This document shows, piece after piece, positions 54,342-64,000 of a DNA stretch of 64,000 nucleotides. Every line of letters starts with the position of its first letter. Positions within the stretch are counted from its first letter, which is position 1. The translations under genes were made by a program, and so were the position numbers. A model generated the notes under the pieces. That model was not told where the DNA came from. It searched no databases and saw only the letters and a list, made by a program, of their open reading frames with translations. Source of the DNA: Auanema rhodensis (Eukaryota; Nematoda; Chromadorea; Rhabditida; Rhabditidae); NCBI GenBank assembly GCA_964057225.1, contig OZ059895.1:13578001-13642000 (forward strand), given 5' to 3'.

Positions 54342-55492
54342 TCAGTATTCGTCTAATTCTTCAGGATATCTATCTTTTACCTGTAAAATACAAATAAGCT
54401 AATATTACTATAACACGCTACCTCCAAATCTTCTCCGTATTGAATAGTTGTATCAATCACAAGTAATAACTGCTCTATGCTCTCGTCATCATCACAGTTT
54501 AATGGAACAAACTTTACGATAGAATAATCTTCCAGAACCTGAACAATTTGTATATACTCAGAACATATTAGTTATCTACTGAAACGCACCTGTGCTATTG
54601 TTCTTGTTAACATACGATGGCGTTCATTCCATGTATGACTGGTGTCACTGTCAACAATACTTCGAGTATCCGTTTCAAGAAAGTCTTCGACCTTAAAAAA
54701 TTATATAGTAAAGTCGAACATAATTATCACTAACCAACTGCTTGTTCCTTTCAGACAATAAATCCATTTTTGTCAGAACGTTAACTGCGGGGGTTTCTAC
54801 GGCAACCATGGCGGACAATGCCGTCAAAGCTCCCGCAATAAATCTGCAAATCAGTTGATTTATTCAATTATTGAATATTTTTTACTTCTCTGCTTCCAAA
54901 ACAAAATGAGTATCAATAAGAAAAACAGTGCAGACATTAAAATCCCACGATCTAAAACATAATAAGGAAAAAGGAAAACAGAAGGATGTTGTACTTAAGA
55001 TTATCTACGATGGTTCGCATAACCGGCAAATGTGAATATAGCTCAATCTGACCAGGACAATCGAAAATAAAATACTCATCTTCACCCTCATTTATTGCAT
55101 CGTGCAGCCAATCCATATTCTGTGTTAAATATCTAAGAAGAGTTATAACTGCTAAATGCAAGCTTACTCCATACAAAATACTAAAGCTCCATTTGGGCCC
55201 ATAACAAGTTCAGAATCCTCCAAAACATCATCCACACTGATTAGATCTCTGACATCTGCGAATAAATGTACAAACTTCAAACCAAACGTAACGTACCAAC
55301 AAGAGTAGGGTAATTAAATGCTTCCGCAGCGGGATCTAAATTGACAAAATGAACTGTACGTCCAATATTCACACAATGCTGATGAATAACAGAGCAATAG
55401 GTAGACTACAAAAATAATTATAACATATTAATCACAAAGCGAAATACCTTTCCACTACCAGCAGGCCCCATAATGAGCTGAGCATACTTCAT
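54342..55492 (-). CDS. GPN3: GPN-loop GTPase 3
   Basis: A small GTPase of the GPN family required for assembly and nuclear import of RNA polymerases. About 280 residues, matching the family. It starts [20 protein letters not shown] (P-loop GPAGSGKST), followed by [12 protein letters not shown], the diagnostic GPN signature in [14 protein letters not shown], the G3 region [20 protein letters not shown] and the guanine-binding VLTKMDLLS. It ends RYPEELDEY with TGA at 54342-54344. TTTCAG lies immediately before the ATG at 55490-55492, a typical downstream-gene trans-splice site. The stop is 149 bases from the next start on the same strand. Confidence 0.95.
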
Positions 55493-55788
55493 CTGAAACA
55501 AGAGAAAAACATATGATACGTGCTATAAATTCACTAAACAAAGTATATAAAGAGCTAACATTTAAGACAAAAACGTCAATATCTATTCAATTCGTAAAAG
55601 ATTATACCACATATTATTTATATGAAAAAGCAGTAATTGAGAAGATTTGTTATTGGCAATTTTAACAGTGCAGACTAGTAACAATTAATTGAAATCATTT
55701 TCAACGACCTTCATATATATATATATATATATACTCATAAGTAATGAATTTATATACATCCGATAAAACCCAAAGAGAAATACCGGGA
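55493..55788 (-). other. Intercistronic region between DEPDC5 and GPN3
   Basis: 296 bases without a gene. It contains a TA microsatellite at about 55712-55733 and ends, in transcription direction, with TTTCAG against the GPN3 start codon. Confidence 0.55.
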
Positions 55789-58700
55789 CTATCTCATTTT
55801 CTTCATCATATCGTAGAAGTTAGATAGCAAAGATTGCTGATTTGCACAGTACTTCCGGAACTCACACAACATTTGATCTTGAAAATCCTCATCACAAAAA
55901 CTAGAAAACATTGATATATAAATATGCATATGCAGAGAAAATGTAAAAAATACCTAGCAATCCTATATTTATTACTTAACATGTGGTTCCAAGCCCAAAA
56001 GAAAAATGGCTCGGACTGAGTATATTCAAGTGATACAAACATTCCTCCTGTCTTACATAATATTTCATTTAAAAAGCACAGATGAAAAAGAATTCTCTAA
56101 ACCTGATGAATAAAGTGGCGAGAGGGCTGAGCCTTCATCTTAACACGGGGGAAATAATTCCCAGGTGTTGGTGTTGGAGTTGCATCGGGAGTTTCAATTA
56201 CTATCAAATGATTGATTAAATATTACATTTACAACGTACTATTGGGAACATGAGAACTCGTAGATCCTCGACTTGTTGGTGGATGATCCACATGACATGC
56301 CATAGCTGTAAATCCAAAACGGTATAACAGATGCAGTAGAACGTTCTCAAGCTGAAAATCATGGTGAAGGATAAAAATAGATAACATTGAAATAAACATC
56401 AGCCTCAGGAATATCACAGTTTTTAACTGGAATACGTATAGGACATCGAAGGGGATTGGAATGAACATCTTTAGGTAATGCAATAGCGTCTTCCGGAACA
56501 GGAAAAAGTAGGAAATTATTTTGTTTAGCAATCTTAATAAAATATGTTATGCTAAAGAATGTTTTAAAAATACCCGTTGCTGTTCTGTAATAGCCTGAGC
56601 TACGGTTTGACCAGTAGCCATAAACCATTTTACATTCATTTCAAACGTTTTCTCAGTGCAAAAAGCTCGTTCATAACAAATCTAAATATCTGTGAACTGA
56701 AAACAAGTAAATGTCGAAAGAATCATACTCTAGCACGTTCCTGCATTGTTGTTATATCTTTTGGTTGAACAAGGTCGATGTCAATAGCAGAATGTTGGTA
56801 GGGACAAATTTCCATATGGTTACTATTATTTTTATCACAACCTTCGATGAATTCGACACACATCCATCTATAAAAAAAAACTTTAAAATATTCGAGTAAA
56901 ACAAAAAAACCTCAAAAAACAATCATTTCCACTATCTTGACGCAATTTGCTCTCCAAGCCTGAATCTACAACGTACCAAAGCTGGAAACCATATTTAAAT
57001 TCTCCTATATCTCCCGGAATATAATGATCTCCATCGTCGTAATCATCAACATCTATAATAATATCCTTTTAAGAAGTATTATTCAAAAATGCTTACGTGA
57101 TTTCACTATGCGAATTCGATCAGTGGATACTAGATGAGTAACTATGAATTTCACAGCATCTTCCTTTGTCAGAACACCATTAGTATTATCTGTAATACTA
57201 TATTATCTTGACCATGAACAAAAGCTTACGTGTTAGCCAATTCACCAAATGAAATGACACAAACATAGAGCTGGGAGCTCGCAAATCAGACGTCGACGTG
57301 ATGCCGACGAATCCACTTTCCATGAAAGCAGACAATACCTGTAAAGAAAATGAGCATTAAATATATGGAATTGAAAGAATAACCTGATCGGGATGACTAG
57401 TGGATACTAAGAATAAGCTAGGAGCAGTTATTCCTTTACACTTCAGCTCAAGTCTATTAATATGTAATAAAACCCTTATCATGCCTTCATACATGGCTGA
57501 AAAGGTATTAGAATTGAATTATTTCAAAACATTATCTTACTTAGTGTATCTATATTCTCATTCCCACGGAAATTGATTCCAGCGCCTCGCTTGGTATTTC
57601 TTTCAGAAGATAAGTCCACAGACTGAGCAACTAACATGAATCTAAAATAACAAGTTTTGAAAAAAAAAGAGAAAACAGAACCTTGATGAATACGGCTTCA
57701 CTTCTTCTTTAAAAAGAGTTGTATTACGCGGATTTTTAACTCCGCAATCAAACTCAGACCAGTTTAAGCGATCTAACTGGTGAGACTTGAAGCTAGTAGT
57801 ACTTTTTTCATAAACTGCAGCATCAGGAACCTAATAAAACCTCCGCAATAAGAAACAAAAAATAATATACTAACCTGAAAAAAATAAGAATAATGCTGTG
57901 TTTTAGTAGTGCGTAGATAATCAGCACCACCTATTCCTGTTCCAGGTGATTGGGAAATTTCGTATGAATCATATAAAGCATCTGATGATTTTGCTTCACG
58001 AATACGCATATGCTCCATAGAAAAGCAGACATCTTTCGTTGAATTATCAAACTCATAAGTAGATGCTATATCACGAGCAGTAGAATGAGCACACCCGGAA
58101 TCAGGGTTAGCATTTTCTCTTCTATCACTAAAACTTCCAATTTGTCCTCCAGATTGGGATCTGGTAGATAAGCACTTCTTCAACTCAAAATGGGGATAGA
58201 AAACCATAACATGAATATAGGAATTGTATAAAACCAGTCTGTGATATATCTATCAAACAAATATTTAATGAAAAATCATGCGAAAATTACCTTGCTGAAA
58301 GATAAGCACATTTCTTTCACAATTTGTTCATCATTCTTTTCCATTCTACCAATTTTATCAATGGAAGCCTACAAAGAAAAAAAAAGAAGTTATGTGAGAA
58401 GTTTGTGCATCACATGAATATATTTTGAAGGTAACAATACAATTTGATAACCCCTCTGCAATCGTTGGCACACCAATTGCTCAAAAAGCGCCAAACCATA
58501 AGCTTGTTGGTTATTTCCAAATCTCCTACGATCTTCCTGAATATAACAAAAAATATACATACACTCTGCCACCGCTATACTTTAGAAACGTCTTGGTCGA
58601 GATAAACTTGATGCTCATTTACTTTATAATCAACTAAACTACTCCCATCAGGGAAAAAATCAGTTGTTATTGGTAGTAAAGCTGAACGAACAAGCGACTT

Positions 58701-61700
58701 CCAATCCATGCCAATTTCAACATCGGGATTCCATTTTTCTTCTCCAGTGCTACCCCATGCCCAAACAGTTTGCTTTTCATTTTGACCATCACATTCCAAA
58801 CTTTTTTGTAGTGCATTGAATGCAGCGATTTTGGAATATTCTGTCAAAAATGAGGATACACGTGGTGATTCAGGACGGTACCGCGAAGGAGATCCCGAAA
58901 CTACAAAATGAGTTAAGAATAGATGAAGAGTTTATAATTACTTGATAATGCTTGCCCTCGTCTCTCAGATGATGGTAGTATCTCTTCTTCATTAATGACC
59001 ACAATACTTTTACCAGCAACATAATGATGAGCAAGTTTAGACCGACCCTGAAATTATTACAATATTTGAACATTCTAATTTAACAAAGTATAACACATAT
59101 AAAACAAAAAGATTTTTTTACTTTTTCATCAACTGGGAAAACGTGAATCCATCTTCTTCTATTTGCCGTTATGGGTACTATGAACTCTTCTGGACGAAAT
59201 GGATTTATCAAAGTGCTGTTCTCAATTCCTCCATTTCGAAAAATTTGCATATCAAGACTATCCTGAGTTCCTCTCCTCTGATATGGAACAGTTGTTTTTT
59301 TTTTACTGATAGCTACAAATATATAACAAATTATACAACATAGAAATAGTAATTACGTGGTGCGGGCACATCGGGAACACATTTATTATTTGGAGAAGAA
59401 GATAGTCCCATGAACTGCTCGCGAGCGAATAGTCTCTTGAAAAAAAAGGATGTATTAGGTATGAATTTTAATAACTTACATCTAGAACTTGTTTTGACTT
59501 CGGGGAATCGTCATCGTTAGAAATGACTCCTAATTCGCGTTTTAATTCATCTTCATAGGAAAAATAACCTTAACCGAGAACTAAGAATTACAAAAGAAAA
59601 TTATAATCAGTTTTTATCAATATATGACTTGATAATCTTTAAAACAATATAGAAAGAACAAGAGCATTACCTCCTTTTGTATTTAACATTTTTGCAAAGG
59701 CTGCCGTATCATATCCAGACATGTTCATTCCTTTATCTGTTGCTCCTTCTAGCATTAATCCACTTCGAGCGCACTGATTCAACATTTTAGACAGATATTA
59801 AAGTGTGATTTACCAATAAACTATTTGGAAGTACAATCCGTGGACGAAAATGCATAGTAATAGCACTTCTACCATCCATTCTATAATAAGAATAATTCAT
59901 CCAATGAGGAATAAAATAGTCTTCTTTCGGGAAAGTATCTATAAAACACATAATATTAAAGTTAAAAACAAAAGAAAAACCTTCGTTATGAAAAACAAAG
60001 AGTGGAACTGCATGCAAAGGTTGTTCACCAAGACAAACCTAAAAATATAAAGTCAAAAATGTATGTATTCTAAAAATAAACCAAATCTAAAGATATCCCC
60101 ATATCAATTATTCTTTGTTTTGTCATGTTCACTAAATCTCGATTGACATTTAAGACCCCACCTCCAGGAGTTACAAAAATAATCTGAATGTATACTTCTT
60201 TGTTTTAATTTTCAAACAATAGTGTAGCAAAGGAAAAGGTGATACCTGCTGTCCAGTTGTTTCGAATCTTCTATCAGAATGATAAATGCTAAAAGAGTTC
60301 ATACTCATATTCAAAACTTGTAAGAAATTTCCATCAGCTGCTGTTGAAATTTCATATTTATCCCTGGAATCGAAGTCAATTGTAAATAGAATTTTAACAG
60401 CCCACTTCATTGAAGGATAACTCGAAGCCAATTGCTCTTTGATTTTTCCTTGATAGCTTCCATATGTTCTCTTCAGCTAAATTAGATGGTTACAACTAAT
60501 TAATTAGAAGTAATGTTTCTTACTGATAGCAAAACGTTGTTCCAATCCTCGTAGTGCTCGTTTTGAACCAAAAGGCGATAAAAATCCTGGGAAATTACAA
60601 TCAAGTAAATAAAAGCTGAATTACTTGAAAATATCGTCCGCGATGATCCTTAGTTCCAGATCCTAGTTTTGCCATTGTTTCTTCGTCTGGTGTCTCAGTG
60701 AAATAAAATCGAGAACATAAAATGATTGAAACATAATGAGCACATTGATGATTCTTCCATCTATTAAAAAGTTCTGCCATGAAACCTGTAAAAAAAACAA
60801 ATAAAACGAAAACATGTGAACAATACAATTACCTTGCACACATTTTTCAAAATACAAGTCCCCTTGTGGATCCAGTTCCCACATCTCAGAACTCATTTGA
60901 ATATAAATTAATACCTGAGAAGAGAGATGATAATGTTCACACATAGAAACTAACCATACTACTACTTGAACGGAATACTACACGAGTTTCTTTACTAACA
61001 TATCCACATTCAACCACGTTTCCTTTAAGCCACATGTCAGAAACCTTTGTCGCTATATTAAAATGCCGCAACTATATGATTAAGTTATATTCCATAACAA
61101 ACAAATTCGGCACCTGTTTATTGAGATATGCACAGTTATCTATCAATTTATTTCTGTATCTCCACATATCAGCCCGGGACATATACAGCTCCTTGAAAGT
61201 TAATTGGATATTATCTAAAGCAATCTTAAAGATCTATTTTAAGCAAGCACAAATGAAAAAAAATTACATCTTTTAACCGATTTTCAGGAATTATCGTTAT
61301 TTTTACTGCCCAATCTGGCTTAAAAATATTAAAATGGTTATCAGGAACAAGATTTTTCTCGATAGAAATGGTTGGTTCCTTCAATGAGAAAAGCATTACT
61401 GTTTATAATATTCACATACCTTTGCACCCATTTTTCGCTCAAGAATAGCATGATCGATATGAAAAATAAGAAAACCATATTTACTAGATTGTTCAGCTTT
61501 TTCAACTTTAACGAAAACACCTTTACGCACATCAACTTCCAAATAAGGCTTAAACAACTTTTTTGAGCAATGAAGAGTGAAATCATCTAACTATCAGAAC
61601 AACGTTATGTTCCAAGCATGTTCGCCTTGGTGTACCAAGGACTGATAGAGAGTTTGAAGAGCAGAATTTACAGTTATCACCATTATGAAGGGTAAGCCTT

Positions 61701-61810
61701 CCTTTTAAAACCTGAAAAATAAAGGCAATTCCATATTTGTATTTTCATGACTGAACCTGGGAACCATCAAAGAACTCGCTGCCACCTGGTTCCGGTAATT
61801 CATCCATCAT
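55789..61810 (-). CDS. DEPDC5: DEPDC5/Iml1 homologue (GATOR1 subunit)
   Basis: The largest subunit of GATOR1, the GTPase-activating complex that switches off TORC1 at the lysosome when amino acids are scarce. About 1500 residues in some 30 exons (human about 1600). N-terminal matches: [60 protein letters not shown], then [10 protein letters not shown] and QPLHAVPLF in the Iml1 core. The middle has [20 protein letters not shown] and [24 protein letters not shown]-domain region lies near 57050-57360. The C-terminus has [19 protein letters not shown] and ends [13 protein letters not shown] at 55789-55791. The first exon reads [18 protein letters not shown]; the join from SNSLS to [11 protein letters not shown] (donor near 61645) is required by phase but uses a weak donor. 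Confidence 0.92.
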
Positions 61811-62067
61811 TAGAACATTAGCTATGTCAATGAACACATTTTAAACTAAAGTGGAATTGATAAATACACGTGTGGAAAAAACCTAACACAATTTAAAAAG
61901 CTCTTGTTATAATTCATAATGAACCAGATGAAAACAGATATATAACGAATATATTAAGAAAACTTAACAAGTGGTCAAAGAATGGAGAACAAATATCACC
62001 ACGAAAAATTTGAGAATCTTGAGAGACACAGAAGATGAGTACAGATTATTGGTGCCAGGTGATTTGG
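61811..62067 (-). promoter_or_regulatory. Intercistronic region and leader before DEPDC5
   Basis: 257 bases separate the SF3B1 stop from the DEPDC5 start. On the minus strand CCACTTTAG (61846-61854) is a likely trans-splice acceptor. Between it and the start lie two tiny upstream reading frames, MCSLT-stop and MF-stop, which could lower translation. Confidence 0.5.
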
Positions 62068-64000
62068 TTATAAAGTATAATCTAGTTCGTAGCGTACGTA
62101 AGTATTGCGATCCGTATCCTCAACCCTAGGATATCCGGCTACCAAAGCATCTTGTGCTCCTAAGATAAGATTGTTGTAAACCTGAAAAATAAAATCGACA
62201 ATATGTTTCGCATGAAAATTAAAACAAGCCTTCCAAACAGGTTCCCGAACTTTCCTGGCAGGATGCCACAAGCATTGTAAACAATATTGCAGAACCTAAA
62301 CTCTCCAATAAAAATTAATCAAATGAATATATAAACCTTAATAGGGCCTAAGGAAACTCTCATGCCTTCGCAGGCAAAAACAAAACGCTGGATAAGATGA
62401 GGAGAATTCTCAAGCATATTTGGCCAAACAAAGTTCAATAAGTGAAGCAAAGCATCCTCACAACCAAAACCATATACACCTACAAAAAAGATATATAAAT
62501 ATTTTACGAGTCAATTTAAACCTAATGCCAAGTGAGCAACAGCATCAATAGCGATCTGTCTGTGGACTTGATCACGTTCCATTAGGGCATCGATAAGAAG
62601 AGGCGTTACGGCATATATATAGTCTTTTGCCATTTCACCGATATACTAATATAGATATTAAGTGGTAAAATAACATATAAATATTTACCTCGAACATGAA
62701 TGATAGTGCTTTAAGTACACCGTTTTGAACATTCATTTCGGGAACTCTGTACTCATTCATGATAGCAGGAAGAACAGTGAAAGGAGCACAGGTTTCTGCT
62801 ACAATAGCTATAGCTACAGTGGTACAAACACGAAGCTGTCGTTCTTGAACTTTAAGATTATTCAGAAGAGTTGCCAAAACATCGTGAGGGCCGATAGCCT
62901 ATTGAAAAACAAATAGTTTACATTCAGTTATCAGAAAATTAAAAATACCTTAGCAATATAGCCAAATGTATTAATGGCTGCCCTTCTGATGCTCTTCTTA
63001 TGAGCTTTCAACAACTCGAGTAATTCAAAACAAATACGCATCCATTCTCTTGCTGATACGAATTCTGAACCTCTATCTGCAATTGCACCGACTAAATCAA
63101 TGCAATTTTCTTGAACTTTCTCGTGTCTATTTTTCAAAATGGGAGTTAATCTGAAAGGGTGATCAAAATCAAGAAAACAAAAAGCGCTTCTTACCTAGGT
63201 AGAAGATCTTTAATAGGAGGTGTCATCTTCGTCATACCAATTACATTGCATATTGACTTGAGAGCACCAAGAATAGATCCAAGAACTTCTGGATACTCCT
63301 CGCCGAGGTATTCGTAGAGAACTAAGCCAAGATGGCTCATTAGTTTTTCTTCTTCGCAGGTATGCATTACTGGTGCAATTCTTGCTATCTGAAAAGAGGA
63401 TAATAGAAGTGTTGGCTAGAGGAACTCACTAGATCAGCAGCCTGCTGACGAACTTTAGCAGCTTTATTGTTCAAACGCCAAAGAATAGTTCCACAAATTT
63501 GAGGAAGATATTGTTTGGTGCGTCTGAAATTAACAGGTATATTATTCGAATATAAGTAACGATACATGCCTCCCTAGAGCTTTGCAAATCGTACCAAAAC
63601 CGTCTAACATTACAACATCTTCTTGTGTTTGTTCTTGGAAAGCATAGAGTATGCCTTTAACATATTGAAATAAACTAAAAACACCTTGAAACAATACCGT
63701 CTATAAGCTGCTCTTCTAAACGAGAATCAATTTCATTACCACCCTGTAGAGCTATTATATTTTCAATCGTTTCCATAACCATTTTTCTGAACAAATTGAA
63801 AATTACCACAATTTTCGATAAAATTAAAACCTATATTGTTCATTCTCATCTTTCAAATCATCTACTATTCTAGCTATCATTTCAGAGCTTCCAACTTTTG
63901 AAGCTATTTCAACAGTAGTATCAACCAATTGTCTAAAAAATGATTTATTCAAATATATAATTTTAATAAAGTACCTATAATTTCTACGATCCATTGCCAT
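62068..64000 (-). CDS. SF3B1: SF3B1 (SF3b155) homologue, C-terminal third
   Basis: The HEAT-repeat scaffold of the U2 snRNP SF3b complex, which clamps the branch-point adenosine. The window keeps roughly the last 450 of about 1300 residues; the gene continues past 64000. Conservation is very high: [140 protein letters not shown], then the end [12 protein letters not shown] and TAA at 62068-62070. The repeats that carry the human cancer hot spots lie outside the window. It is the most upstream gene seen of the minus-strand run with DEPDC5, GPN3 and the zinc-finger gene. Confidence 0.97.

Overview
The window looks like part of a compact, AT-rich invertebrate genome, most probably a nematode. 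Coding regions are split by many short introns, mostly about 40-50 bases. Almost every start codon sits 0-10 bases after a TAG/CAG splice acceptor, as expected where a spliced leader is added in trans. A rab-18 homologue lies directly upstream of a U2AF65 (uaf-1) homologue on the same strand; from memory the two are also neighbours in Caenorhabditis elegans. No tRNA, rRNA, CRISPR array or intact mobile element was recognised.

Layout, left to right. 1-11.5 kb is dense: the 3' part of an ABCF3 ATPase (+), a PPTC7-type mitochondrial phosphatase (-), TMEM33 (+), GRWD1 (-), an Abl-interactor (+) and BBS4 (-). Neighbours are convergent with under 100 bases between stops, or divergent from short shared upstream regions. 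11.5-20.4 kb is gene-poor and centres on a Distal-less/Dlx homeobox gene (+) with 5.3 kb of non-coding DNA upstream and a 2.4 kb intron inside the homeodomain. 21.4-29.8 kb holds an NRF-domain acyltransferase-3 membrane protein (-), an unrecognised helical protein of about 640 residues (+) and a small coiled-coil protein (-). 30.1-37.3 kb is a same-strand run: rab-18, uaf-1, a small secreted protein and TMEM245 (+). 38.2-44.8 kb is a ZER1/ZYG-11-type CUL2 substrate receptor (+) whose first intron is 3.2 kb. 46.4-48.9 kb is an unrecognised multi-pass membrane protein (-). 50.3-64 kb is a minus-strand run, in transcription order SF3B1 (5' part outside the window), DEPDC5, GPN3 and a KANSL2/INO80D-type zinc-finger protein.

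The two same-strand runs (gaps of 149-445 bases, with splice acceptors just ahead of the start codons) are best read as polycistronic operons. They mix splicing factors (U2AF65, SF3B1), trafficking (RAB18), nutrient signalling (DEPDC5 of GATOR1), RNA polymerase assembly (GPN3) and chromatin (KANSL2/INO80D-like), the housekeeping mixture typical of nematode operons. The least explained items are the two unrecognised proteins, the small secreted protein inside the uaf-1 run, and a place in the multi-pass gene that needs either a 19-base intron or a frameshift to stay open. Exon boundaries were worked out by eye from reading frames and GT/AG sites; spans run from start codon to stop codon and include introns.
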